Positions 46,954-55,527 of a DNA stretch of 64,000 nucleotides are shown in pieces (within the stretch, counting starts at the first letter, position 1; each line of letters begins with the position of its first letter). The notes under the pieces were generated by a model. It did no database searches. It was not told where the DNA came from and worked only from the letters and a program-made list of their open reading frames with translations. The position numbers and the translations under genes were made by a program. Source of the stretch: Brucella tritici (GTDB taxonomy: Bacteria > Pseudomonadota > Alphaproteobacteria > Rhizobiales > Rhizobiaceae); assembly GCF_902825325.1 (NCBI RefSeq), contig NZ_CADEAR010000006.1, positions 62,001-126,000 on the forward strand, in the 5' to 3' direction.

Positions 46954-48444
46954 TCAGCTGCGCATACTGCCCGTCTCGCGGCGGCGCTGATGCCAGCTGA
47001 AGGCTTCTTCGATCAGATGAGGTGTATGCCCGCCACGCGTGCATGCACGGTCGAAATAATCGTTGAGGTGCGGGCGATAATCCGGATGTGCGCAATTGTC
47101 GATGATGACACGTGCGCGTTCACGCGGGGCGAGGCCGCGTAGATCGGCAAGGCCCTGTTCCGTTACCAGAATGTCCACGTCATGTTCCGTATGGTCGACA
47201 TGCGTGACCATGGGAACGACAGAGGATATGGCGCCGTTCTTGGCTTCGGACTTGGTGACGAAGATTGAAATGAAGGCGTTACGGGCAAAGTCGCCGGACC
47301 CACCGATCCCGTTCATCATATGTGTGCCATCGACATGCGTGGAGTTCACATTGCCGTAAATGTCGAATTCCAGCGCTGTATTGATGCCGATAATGCCGAG
47401 ACGGCGGATGACTTCTGGATGATTGCTGATTTCCTGCGGGCGCAGAATGAGCTTGTCTCGGTAACGGTCGATATTATTGAAGACCCGCTCTCCACAGGCG
47501 GGACTGAGCGTGATTGACGATCCGGATGCAAAGTCGAGCTTTCCGGCATCGAAGAGATCGAAAGTGCTGTCCTGCAGCACTTCGCTATACATGCGCAGAT
47601 TATGGAACGGGCTATCCCCAAAGCCATTCAACACGGCGTTCGCAATGGTGCCGATACCGGCCTGAAGCGGGTTCAGCGTCAGGTCGAGACGTCCGGCGGC
47701 CACTTCCTGCATCAGAAATTCGATCAGATGGCCAGCAATTGCGATGGTTTCGCCGTCGGCCGGCTCCACAGTGGATGCGCTGTCATTCTCCTGCGTGATG
47801 ACGATGCCTGCGATCTTTTCCGGCGGGATCGGAATATAGGGCAGGCCGACCCGGCTATCGCATGCCGTGACCGGTATCGGATCGCGGGAAGGGCGCTTCG
47901 TCGGAATATAGATGTCGTGCAGACCTTCAAGGGCCATGGGCTGGTTGAGATTTACTTCAACGATCACCTTTTCAGCCAAAATGGCAAAACTTGCCGAGTT
48001 GCCGATCGATGTCGTGGGAATGATCCCTCCGCTTTCGGTAATGGCAAGGGCCTCAACGACAGCGTAATCGATGGGCCCGATCTGGTTCGAGCGCAATTGC
48101 TCGACAGTTTCGGAAAGATGCTGGTCTATGAACATCACTTCGCCGCGATTGATGGCGGCACGCAGGGTTCTGTCGACCTGAAACGGCATACGCCGTGAGA
48201 GCACGTGGGCTTCGGTGAGAAGCTTGTCAACATCGTGACCGAGCGATGCTCCGGTAATCAGCGTGATCTTGAAGGGGTCCGTTGCGGCACGGGCGGCCAT
48301 GGCAACCGGCACAGCCTTGGCGTCGCCAGCGCGGGTAAACCCGCTCATGCCGACGATCATGCCGTCCTGGATAAGGCTTGCGGCTTGCTCCGCGGTAATG
48401 ATCTTGTCTCGAAGCGAAGTGTTTCGAATACGTGCTTCCAACAT
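46954..48444 (-). CDS. Acetyl-CoA hydrolase/transferase family protein (succinate CoA-transferase type)
   Basis: A 496-residue CoA-transferase of the acetyl-CoA:succinate (TIGR03458-like) group. It likely moves CoA from acetyl-CoA to succinate or hydrolyses acetyl-CoA. Motifs: MVGSSI is excluded by my start; the body shows GMSGFTRAGDAKAVP near the start, PTTSIGNSASFAI, HMMNGIGGSGDFARNAF and the late VTEQGLADLRGLAPRERA. The family start MLEARIRNTSLRDKI is at the ATG at 48444, with GGGAAGG upstream. Several in-frame ATGs lie further upstream inside a tandem repeat, the longest at 48555. Confidence 0.9.
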   Translation of the reverse strand: MLEARIRNTSLRDKIITAEQAASLIQDGMIVGMSGFTRAGDAKAVPVAMAARAATDPFKITLITGASLGHDVDKLLTEAHVLSRRMPFQVDRTLRAAINRGEVMFIDQHLSETVEQLRSNQIGPIDYAVVEALAITESGGIIPTTSIGNSASFAILAEKVIVEVNLNQPMALEGLHDIYIPTKRPSRDPIPVTACDSRVGLPYIPIPPEKIAGIVITQENDSASTVEPADGETIAIAGHLIEFLMQEVAAGRLDLTLNPLQAGIGTIANAVLNGFGDSPFHNLRMYSEVLQDSTFDLFDAGKLDFASGSSITLSPACGERVFNNIDRYRDKLILRPQEISNHPEVIRRLGIIGINTALEFDIYGNVNSTHVDGTHMMNGIGGSGDFARNAFISIFVTKSEAKNGAISSVVPMVTHVDHTEHDVDILVTEQGLADLRGLAPRERARVIIDNCAHPDYRPHLNDYFDRACTRGGHTPHLIEEAFSWHQRRRETGSMRS

Positions 48445-48460
48445 CTTTAAATCTACCTTC

Positions 48461-48501
48461 CTTCCCATCGGGCCTTCCCATTCGGGCCTTCCCATTCGGG
48501 C
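48461..48501. repeat. Three tandem 14-base repeats before the CoA-transferase gene
   Basis: CTTCCCATTCGGGC occurs twice exactly (48474-48487, 48488-48501) and once with a missing T (48461-48473). On the minus strand each unit reads GCCCGAATGGGAAG, giving a ribosome-binding-like GGGAAG and an ATG in every unit. Unit number could change by replication slippage. Confidence 0.9.
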
Positions 48502-48895
48502 TTGAGCCGGAAATGGCGCTCGCCGTCTCGAAAGCAAGATACTGCTACCGACCATTTGCGAAATACGCCGCCGCCCGGGTAATAGCGCATATGAACCGCC
48601 AGCACACGCATGCTTTGGTCTTAGATACCAAGACAGATTGCCCTGATACGGAGTGTATTTCTCACGTCGTACGATTCTTCGAAATGATTGAAATCAACGA
48701 TGCAAAGCACGCTGCCGCACGGTCCAATTGACATGAGGGGCAGGATATAAACGGCTGATGCTCGATGATACGTATTGATCACATAAGATAGATTATGGAA
48801 CTACCCAATATAAATCCGACGTTGAATTGGCGGCCTTGTGAATAGCAGAGCTTCTTCAAGGCTCAATACGAGCCCTGAGTTGGCAACCAAAGGCC
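48502..48895. other. 394-base intergenic region upstream of the CoA-transferase gene
   Basis: Contains the promoter of the CoA-transferase and the 3' end of the upstream minus-strand methyltransferase transcript. A frame at 48591-48731 (plus) could encode 46 residues (MNRQHTHALVLDTKTD...) but lacks a ribosome-binding site. No terminator was clear. Confidence 0.4.
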
Positions 48896-49726
48896 CTAGC
48901 GGCGCCGAGCGATATAGAGATGGCCTGGAACTGGTGATCCTTGTTCGCTGCGCACGACAATATCTTCGCAACGCACACAATCCATTCCGTGATTGTCGAG
49001 CATTGCACGCACATAGGATTGTGCATGTGCAAAGCGCTGATAGTCTCCAACCATGAATGCACGCCCGGCCAGCCGCGTATCGTCGAGCGTCTCGCTGGAA
49101 AATCCGAAATGTCCACCCGACGACAGATGCGCAGCAACACCTGCGAAGAACTTGTCGAGCTCGCCCATATAAGGAAGAACATCAGTGGCGATGATCAGGT
49201 CCCAATCCGTTTCATCGGTAGTTTCGAGGAAGCGCACGGCCTCGCCAACGAACAGTGCCTGATAATCACCTTTCTCGTAAGCCACTTCGATCATGTTCTC
49301 TGAAATATCGACGCCGGTTTTATGCTCAGCCATATCATCGAGCGCGTCGGCAGACAGACCAGTGCCGCAACCCAGATCAAGCATACGTTCTGCGAAAAAC
49401 TCTTCATTCATCTCAAGGAGCATTTCGCGCAGCTGCAACGGAACGTCGTAACCGAGCTGATCAACGAGGATCGTATCGAACATCTCTGCATGCTGATCGA
49501 AAAGCGTCGACACATAGGCATCCGGCGCCTTGAGTGGCACCGCTCCACGTCCCATGCTGGCAAGCCGCACTGCAGCGCCTCCGTGATCATCGGGATCGAT
49601 ACGCAAAACGTTTTCATAGGCCTTGGCAGCCGCATCGAAATCCCCAGCTTTTTCCAGCGCGAGTGCCCGGTTATAGGCTTCTGCAAGCGCTTCCTGATCA
49701 AAAGCCGGTTTGTCGTTTTCAGCCAT
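48896..49726 (-). CDS. TPR-containing class I SAM methyltransferase
   Basis: A 276-residue protein. The N-terminus (about 10-45) has a TPR-like helix pair: AYNRALALEKAGDFDAAAKAY then ENVLRIDPDD. The SAM-binding motif I is MLDLGCGTGLSADAL (near 115), followed by GVDISENMIEVA (motif II) and DWDLIIATDVLPYMGEL. The end is GHLYIARRR. This TPR plus methyltransferase pairing occurs in alphaproteobacteria; the substrate is unknown. ATG at 49726. It is a single gene by spacing (179 bases to the next). Confidence 0.87.
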   Translation of the reverse strand: MAENDKPAFDQEALAEAYNRALALEKAGDFDAAAKAYENVLRIDPDDHGGAAVRLASMGRGAVPLKAPDAYVSTLFDQHAEMFDTILVDQLGYDVPLQLREMLLEMNEEFFAERMLDLGCGTGLSADALDDMAEHKTGVDISENMIEVAYEKGDYQALFVGEAVRFLETTDETDWDLIIATDVLPYMGELDKFFAGVAAHLSSGGHFGFSSETLDDTRLAGRAFMVGDYQRFAHAQSYVRAMLDNHGMDCVRCEDIVVRSEQGSPVPGHLYIARRR

Positions 49727-49905
49727 GAAGATAGGCCCTTCTTCTGTCCGTCACCTGTTAGGTGCGGCATGTAACTATTTGTAAAATCGGAATTTTTAGT
49801 TCAAACGACATTCGAAAGCGTAGAGCAGGAAGAATGTCCCTCCCCGTTTCCTACGCTGATCCGGCAAACGTCGCAGGCGGTTCCGCTTATATCGAAAAAC
49901 GTTGC

Positions 49906-50895
49906 CTATTCCGCAGCGGCCGTGACGCGTTCGTCATGCCCCTTATGGTCCGCAAGCTTTCGCGCGATCACGGCACAGGCCATAAGCTGAATCTGGTGAA
50001 AGAGCATCAAAGGCAGAACAATGCTGCCAACATTTGCGCCGGCAAAAATCGCGCTTGCCATCGGCGCACCGCTGGCTAGGCTCTTCTTTGATCCGCAAAA
50101 CATGATCGTAATGCGGTCCGAACGATTGAACCCAAGCCATTTGCTGCCGTACCAGGTGGCGAGCAGGACAGCGACCAGCAGGATAATATTGACGCCGACC
50201 ATCATGCCGAGATCATCCCATGAAACGGTACGCCAAAGCCCTTCGACCACGGCTTCGCTGAAGGCCAGATAAACCACCATCAGGATCGAGCCGCGATCAA
50301 CAAAGCCGAGCGCCTTGCTATGGCGGCGCATGAAATTGCCAATCCATGGCTGCAGAATCTGCCCGAGCACGAACGGTGCGAGCAGTTGCAACAGAATGGA
50401 TTCCAGCGCGTCGATCGATATTCCGCCGCCGCCTTTGACAGCGAACAACAGGCCAACCAGGAGCGGTGTGAGAAACATGCCGAAAATGTTCGATGCTGAC
50501 GCCGATACGATTGCGGCTGAGACATTGCCGCCTGCAATTGACGTGAAGGCGATGGACGACTGGACCGTCGAAGGCAGAACACAGAGAAAGAGGATTCCTG
50601 TGTAGAAAGCCGACTGTGACAAGCCGGGAATGGTCCAGCCTGCTACCAGACCGAGGATCGGAAACAGGATGAACGTCGACGAGAGGACTGCCAGATGCAG
50701 TCTCCAGTGCGTTATACCTGCAACTACAGCCTCGCGAGACAGCCGGGCGCCATGCAGGAAGAACAAAAGCCCGACTGCGAATTTCGTCGCCAGTGCGAAC
50801 CAATCTGCAAATTCACCGTGCACGGGAAGCACCGACGCAATCAGAATGGTCACGATCAGCATGCTGGTGAATTTATCAGGCAGGAAGCGCATCAT
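49906..50895 (-). CDS. Bile acid:sodium symporter family (BASS) transporter
   Basis: A membrane transporter of about 329 residues with roughly ten hydrophobic helices. Family motifs include FAVGLLFFLHGARLSREAV (helix 2) and STVQSSIAFTSIAGGNVSAAI in the central helices, and a late FCGSKKSLASGAPMASAIFAG. BASS proteins use sodium to take up organic anions; this branch is the short bacterial YfeH-like type. I use the ATG at 50895; the frame extends to 50940, adding an Arg-rich start. galE ends 29 bases before that upstream limit on the same strand, so the two probably form an operon. Confidence 0.9.
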   Translation of the reverse strand: MMRFLPDKFTSMLIVTILIASVLPVHGEFADWFALATKFAVGLLFFLHGARLSREAVVAGITHWRLHLAVLSSTFILFPILGLVAGWTIPGLSQSAFYTGILFLCVLPSTVQSSIAFTSIAGGNVSAAIVSASASNIFGMFLTPLLVGLLFAVKGGGGISIDALESILLQLLAPFVLGQILQPWIGNFMRRHSKALGFVDRGSILMVVYLAFSEAVVEGLWRTVSWDDLGMMVGVNIILLVAVLLATWYGSKWLGFNRSDRITIMFCGSKKSLASGAPMASAIFAGANVGSIVLPLMLFHQIQLMACAVIARKLADHKGHDERVTAAAE

Positions 50896-50968
50896 ATCGT
50901 CCAATCTTGCAGGCACCGTGGAACGCGGCGCCCGCTTCATTCATACGGTTATTTCGGCCCGATTTGGT

Positions 50969-51976
50969 TCACTCGTAGCCGTTGGGATTCTTCGATTGCC
51001 AATGCCACATATCCTGGCACATTTCGCGCAGGTTCTTCTCTGCCGACCAGCCCAGGAAATCGCGAGCAAAACTCGGATCAGCGTAGCATTCTGCCACATC
51101 GCCCGGACGGCGTGGTGCAATCTCGTATTTGATCTCGCGATTCGAAACATGTTCGAATGCCTTGACCACATCGAGAACGCTATAGCCCTGCCCCGTACCC
51201 AAATTGACCGAGAAGCACTGCGGCTCATCGAGCTTCTTGAGCGCTTTCAGGTGACCGGCAGCCAGATCCACCACATGGATATAGTCGCGAACGCCGGTGC
51301 CATCAGGCGTTGGATAATCATTGCCCCAGACATTCAGTTTCTCGCGACGGCCGGTGGCAACCTGCGCGATGATCGGCATGAGATTGTTCGGGATACCTTT
51401 CGGATCTTCGCCGATCAGGCCGCTCTCATGCGCACCAACCGGGTTGAAATACCGCAGGATGGCAATCTTCCAGCTATTATCGCCATTATAAATATCGCGA
51501 AGCATGTCTTCGATGACCAGCTTGGTACGGCCATAGGGGTTTGTTGCCGTTAGCGGCTGGTCTTCGGTAATCGGCAGTTTTTGCGGATCGCCATAGACCG
51601 TGGCCGACGAGCTGAAAACCAGTGTCTTGACGCCGGTGGCTTCCATCGCTTGCAGCAGGCGGAGCGTACCCACCACATTGCAATCATAATAGAGCATCGG
51701 CTTTTCGCTCGATTCTCCAACGGCTTTCAGACCTGCAAAGTGAATGACGGCAGTGCATTTATGATGCCGGATCACCTGTTCCAGAAAGGCGCGATCACGG
51801 ATGTCACCCGCTTCGCGGCGCGGCGGACGCCCGGTAATCTTTTCGATGCGATGCAGGGCTTCCGGGTGGCTGTTGTCAAAATTATCGACCACAACGACGT
51901 CGTGGCCTGCCTCGATGAGCTGAACGCAGGTGTGCGAGCCGATATAGCCAGCGCCGCCAGTCACAAGAATTGTCAT
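50969..51976 (-). CDS. galE: UDP-glucose 4-epimerase
   Basis: NAD-dependent epimerase that interconverts UDP-glucose and UDP-galactose for envelope sugar synthesis. The 335-residue protein starts with VTGGAGYIGSHTCVQL, contains the catalytic Tyr and Lys in NPYGRTK (Ser in SSSATVYG), and FNPVGAHESGLIGEDP and RDYIHVVDLA are standard GalE blocks. ATG at 51976. It leads a short unit with the BASS transporter and is divergent from mazG. Confidence 0.95.
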   Translation of the reverse strand: MTILVTGGAGYIGSHTCVQLIEAGHDVVVVDNFDNSHPEALHRIEKITGRPPRREAGDIRDRAFLEQVIRHHKCTAVIHFAGLKAVGESSEKPMLYYDCNVVGTLRLLQAMEATGVKTLVFSSSATVYGDPQKLPITEDQPLTATNPYGRTKLVIEDMLRDIYNGDNSWKIAILRYFNPVGAHESGLIGEDPKGIPNNLMPIIAQVATGRREKLNVWGNDYPTPDGTGVRDYIHVVDLAAGHLKALKKLDEPQCFSVNLGTGQGYSVLDVVKAFEHVSNREIKYEIAPRRPGDVAECYADPSFARDFLGWSAEKNLREMCQDMWHWQSKNPNGYE

Positions 51977-52118
51977 CGTTTATGTATCCGCTTGTTGAAC
52001 ATACCGCCCCGATGTGCGATCCCCGGCTGACTATGCAAAATCAGTAACAGACTTCAAGCCACACGGTGCGATTCTCTTGAATGGTTGCAGTAGATCAGCC
52101 AAGTTTGACGGAGCGATG

Positions 52119-52943
52119 ATGAAACCATCCCGCAATATTGATCGCCTTCTGGAAATCATGGCAGCGCTCCGCGATCCTGAAACTGGCTGTCCGTGGGATG
52201 TAGAGCAGAGTTTCGAATCTATCATGCCCTATACGCTTGAGGAAACTTACGAAGTCCTCGATGCCATAGAGCGCAACGATATGGATGATCTGCGCGAAGA
52301 GCTTGGCGATCTGCTGTTGCAAGTGGTGTTCCATTCACGCATGGCCGAAGAACAGGGCAGCTTTGCTTTCGGTGATGTCGTGGAAGCCATCACGCATAAG
52401 ATGATCAGGCGGCATCCGCATGTCTTTGGCGACGCTGAAGCCAGAAGTGCAGGCATGGCCAAGGGCTCGTGGAATCGCATCAAGGCCGAAGAAAAAGCCG
52501 AAAGAGCCGAACGGCGCTCGAAACTCGGGCTGGAAACGATCGAAAAGAACGGCTTTCTGGACGATATTCCACAGGCCTTCCCTGCCCTTCTTCGTGCGTT
52601 GAAGCTCCAGCAGAAAGCCGCGAAAGTCGGCTTCGACTGGTCTGAGGCAGCACCGATCCTCGACAAGATCGCCGAGGAAACCGCAGAGCTTAAGGAAGCC
52701 ATGGCGGCGAAGGAACGTGCGGATATCGAAGAGGAATATGGCGACCTTTTGTTTGCCATGGTCAATCTTGGCCGCCATCTTGAGATCGATGCAGAAACTG
52801 CACTCGTCGCCGCCAATGAGAAATTCAAGCGGCGGTTCCATTTCATCGAAAAGACGCTCGATGAAACCGGAAGCGATCTTGATGCCGCGACCCTCGATGA
52901 AATGGAAGCAATCTGGGGTGAAGCAAAGAAAAAAGGCCTCTAA
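52119..52943 (+). CDS. mazG: Nucleoside triphosphate pyrophosphohydrolase MazG
   Basis: House-cleaning enzyme that hydrolyses (d)NTPs to monophosphates. It has two MazG domains: the first with EETYEVLDAIE and EELGDLLLQVVFHSRMAEE, the second with EETAELKEAM and EEYGDLLFAMVNLGRHL. The 274-residue length matches E. coli MazG (263). The ATG at 52119 has GGAG five bases upstream; the ATG three bases earlier is also possible, and the frame to 52014 adds a segment unlike the family. A dispersed repeat copy begins inside its stop codon. Confidence 0.93.
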   Translation: MKPSRNIDRLLEIMAALRDPETGCPWDVEQSFESIMPYTLEETYEVLDAIERNDMDDLREELGDLLLQVVFHSRMAEEQGSFAFGDVVEAITHKMIRRHPHVFGDAEARSAGMAKGSWNRIKAEEKAERAERRSKLGLETIEKNGFLDDIPQAFPALLRALKLQQKAAKVGFDWSEAAPILDKIAEETAELKEAMAAKERADIEEEYGDLLFAMVNLGRHLEIDAETALVAANEKFKRRFHFIEKTLDETGSDLDAATLDEMEAIWGEAKKKGL

Positions 52944-53003
52944 CTATTTGTTTTTACGCATTTCCGGACGCAAAACCGTTTCACACTTTTGCTGGAATGC
53001 TCA
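52941..53003. repeat. Dispersed intergenic repeat, copy C (short)
   Basis: CTATTTGTTTTTACGCATTT followed by GGACGCAAAACCGTTTCA and CTTTTGCTGGAATGCTC. It is the reverse complement type of copy A's first 65 bases and closely matches 61349-61406. It starts within the mazG stop and ends seven bases before the flavin reductase stop. Confidence 0.7.
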
Positions 53004-53009
53004 ATTGCC

Positions 53010-53621
53010 TTATTTTTCATCTTCCCATTTTGGGCGGAACATCTGATAGACGCTTTCCGTTGTTGCGAAATCCATATAACCGAGCCTGCTGACCGGTCTC
53101 GCTTTCGCAATATCGATGAGACCATCAGTCAGAACCTGTTCATCGATATGCACACCGACGACTTCACCAATCACCATGTAATTGTCGGTCGGCCTGCCCT
53201 CTTTGTCCTGCAATCGCTTGATTTCCACCGCCACACATTCAAGCGCGGCATAAGCTTCCTTGACGCGCGGCGCTGCTATAAGCCTGCTTGGTGCCCTGGT
53301 GAGCCCGGCATATTCAAACTCGCTGATCCCGCGAGGCGCATTGACGGATGACGCATTCATCTGGGTTCTCAAATGATCGCTCACCAGATTTGCCGTGAAC
53401 TCGCCGGTTTCCTCGATGAACGAAACACTGTCCTTCGCGCCGCTCGATGAAAACATAACCATCGGCGGCGTGTCGCAGATCGCGTTGAAGAAGGAGTAGG
53501 GCGCGAGATTGACCGCGCCCTCTTTCGACTGCGTCCCGATCCAGCCAATGGGGCGCGGGGCAACAATTGCCTTGAACGGATTATGGGGCAGCGGGTGCCC
53601 TTCCCTTGGTTCATAAAACAT
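53010..53621 (-). CDS. Flavin reductase family protein (FMN-binding split barrel)
   Basis: A 203-residue FMN-binding protein of the flavin reductase/FMN-binding split barrel family. Motifs: AIVAPRPIGWIGTQSKEG at the N-terminus, NLAPYSFFNAICDTPPMVMF for the FMN-phosphate strand, ETGEFTANLV, and HIDEQVLTDGLIDIAKARPV. Such proteins may reduce free flavin or act as oxidoreductases; the activity here is unknown. It lies next to a nitroreductase on the same strand (41 bases), suggesting a flavin-redox pair. Confidence 0.9.
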   Translation of the reverse strand: MFYEPREGHPLPHNPFKAIVAPRPIGWIGTQSKEGAVNLAPYSFFNAICDTPPMVMFSSSGAKDSVSFIEETGEFTANLVSDHLRTQMNASSVNAPRGISEFEYAGLTRAPSRLIAAPRVKEAYAALECVAVEIKRLQDKEGRPTDNYMVIGEVVGVHIDEQVLTDGLIDIAKARPVSRLGYMDFATTESVYQMFRPKWEDEK

Positions 53622-53661
53622 ATGTTTATCCGTTGATTAGCAAGTCTTGTTGGAGTCGACT

Positions 53662-54249
53662 CTAAGCTTGCGTCCATGGGCCGGAATATTCAGTCACGAT
53701 CTTGTCCATATCGGCCCTTGGGCGTTCCGGCATCTTGTTTGCTGCCGTTCCGATATGAACGAAACCCGCAACACGTTCATTGGGCGCCAGTCCCAGAAAA
53801 GCGCGGGCGGGTGCGTCATCTGAATACCAGTTTGTAATCCAGTTGCTGGCATATCCAAGCGCGCTGGCAGCAGTGCACAGGTTCATCGCGACAGCGCCTG
53901 CCGAAAGGAACTGCTCCCATTCAGGAATGCGTTCGTGCGCAACCGGCGATGACACCACGCCGACAACGAGCGGCGCGCGTGAAAAGCGTGTCAGCTCCTT
54001 TTCTTTCCGTCCTTCCGGCATTGGGCCTTCAATTTCTTCGGCGCGTTGAGCCAGATACTCGCCGACTTTCAGCCGTGCATCGCCGCGATATAGGATGAAA
54101 CGCCAGGGCGTCAGGCGTCCGTGGTCAGGCACGCGTGCTGCAACTTTCAGCAAGGCTGCAAGTTCCTCACCCTCGGGAGCTGGCTCGGAAATAACCGAAA
54201 TCGGGGTGGAACTGCGCTGCGCCAGAAAGTCAAACACCGGATGGGCCAC
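53662..54249 (-). CDS. Nitroreductase family protein
   Basis: A 195-residue FMN-dependent oxidoreductase. The GTG start at 54249 gives MAHPVFDFLAQRSSTPISVI, with GAGG seven bases upstream; the frame to 54339 adds a segment unlike the family. Motifs: VPDHGRLTPWRFILYRGD, SAGAVAMNLCTAASALGYAS, FLGLAPNERVAGFVHIGT. This is the small YdjA-like branch of nitroreductases. It probably reduces quinone-, nitro- or enone-type compounds; the substrate is not known. Confidence 0.9.
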   Translation of the reverse strand: MAHPVFDFLAQRSSTPISVISEPAPEGEELAALLKVAARVPDHGRLTPWRFILYRGDARLKVGEYLAQRAEEIEGPMPEGRKEKELTRFSRAPLVVGVVSSPVAHERIPEWEQFLSAGAVAMNLCTAASALGYASNWITNWYSDDAPARAFLGLAPNERVAGFVHIGTAANKMPERPRADMDKIVTEYSGPWTQA

Positions 54250-54437
54250 GGTTAACCTCGTTATTAAAATGCTGCTTCTCTTGCTCCACTTATTCGGAGC
54301 TGCTTCTTCTCGCCCGTTGCATCTGAACTGTAAAGTCAAAATTCAGGAATGGATTAAATGCTGGAAGTTGGAAAAATGCGAGCACGGGAAGCGATTTGGC
54401 CTTGAATTCGCCACCCGCATAGGCTCAAAAATACAGC

Positions 54438-55475
54438 ATGTCGGATTGCTTGAACCTGTTTTATCCAAAGAGAAAAAATGCCCTACGCGGAGGATCGTTT
54501 TTGACAGCGGTTCTGCTCGCCGTCAGTGCAATGCCTTCAATGGCTCAGGGCCTTGATCCCCAGACAAGTATCCCACAGTTGCAGACCACCACGACCGGCC
54601 TGCCGGACTTGCCGCAACCGACGCTCAATCTCCCCACGTTGAACACTTACGCCTCCCCGTCCAGCCCCGAGAACAATCCGCTCGTCCAGACACGTGAACT
54701 CGATCTCAAGGCGCGGTTGAGTGAAAGCGGCGGTGACATTCCGACAGGTCTCGTATGGCGCGTATTTTCGCCTGATGTCGGAGCTGATGGTCAACTGCCG
54801 TTGATCGCAAGCGCGCAGGGCGGTAGCGCTGTGTTCAATCTGCCGGAGGGTAGCTATCTGGTGCATGTGGCCTATGGGCGCGCCGGAGCCACCAAGCGCA
54901 TTACCGTCGGCAATGCGACCCGTCATGAAATAATGATGCTCGATGCAGGTGGCATGAAACTCAGCGCGATTCTGCCGGACGGCGGCAAGATCAATGACGA
55001 TCTCCTGCGTTTTTCTATCTATGCCGACGAAGACAATAATGATCGTTCGCTGATCGTGCCCGACGTCAAGCCAAACACAGTCATTCGCCTCAACAGCGGC
55101 ACCTATCATGTTGTTTCGAACTATGGCACCGCGAACGCCACCATTCGGGCCGATATCCGTGTGGAAGCGGGAAAACTGACGGAAGCGACTGTCCAGCATC
55201 GCGCCGCGGAAGTGACGTTGAAGCTTGTACGCGAGCGCGGCGGCGAAGCACTTGCCGATACGTCCTGGTCCATCCTGAATGCTTCCGGCGATGTGGTGCG
55301 CGAAAGCGCTGGCGCTTATTCATCGATGGTACTTATCGAAGGCGATTATGTTGCTGTCGCCAAGAACAAGGACCGCATCTATCAGCGAGATTTCAAGGTT
55401 TCATCCGGCAAGAATGAGGAAGTCGAAGTCGTTGCCAATGGCGAATCCGAATCTGTGCAAGACAGCATGGATTGA
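54438..55475 (+). CDS. Exported protein with repeated beta-rich modules, unknown function
   Basis: I recognise no named family. The 345-residue protein starts with a basic region then FLTAVLLAVSAMPSMAQG, a signal peptide likely cut after MAQ; a TTG at 54501 with a perfect GGAGG seven bases upstream is a competing start but lacks a charged n-region. A Pro/Thr-rich linker follows (about 40-80), then at least three related stretches: LVWRVFSPDVGADGQLPLIA, LLRFSIYADEDNNDRSLIVP and TSWSILNASGDVVRESAGAY, each followed by a Gly-x-Tyr-x-V strand (EGSYLVHVAYG, SGTYHVVSNYG, EGDYVAVAKNK). This looks like three beta-sandwich repeats. A terminator follows. Confidence 0.75.
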   Translation: MSDCLNLFYPKRKNALRGGSFLTAVLLAVSAMPSMAQGLDPQTSIPQLQTTTTGLPDLPQPTLNLPTLNTYASPSSPENNPLVQTRELDLKARLSESGGDIPTGLVWRVFSPDVGADGQLPLIASAQGGSAVFNLPEGSYLVHVAYGRAGATKRITVGNATRHEIMMLDAGGMKLSAILPDGGKINDDLLRFSIYADEDNNDRSLIVPDVKPNTVIRLNSGTYHVVSNYGTANATIRADIRVEAGKLTEATVQHRAAEVTLKLVRERGGEALADTSWSILNASGDVVRESAGAYSSMVLIEGDYVAVAKNKDRIYQRDFKVSSGKNEEVEVVANGESESVQDSMD

Positions 55476-55495
55476 AACAAGCTATCTGCAAAAGC

Positions 55496-55524
55496 AAAAG
55501 GCCGCGTGGTGCGCGGCCTTTTTA
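55496..55524 (+). terminator. Bidirectional terminator between the secreted protein and thrS
   Basis: AAAAGGCCGC and GCGGCCTTTT form the stem with a GTGGTGC-type loop; T residues follow in both directions. It serves the plus-strand secreted protein and the minus-strand thrS, which ends at 55528. Confidence 0.88.
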
Positions 55525-55527
55525 TTA

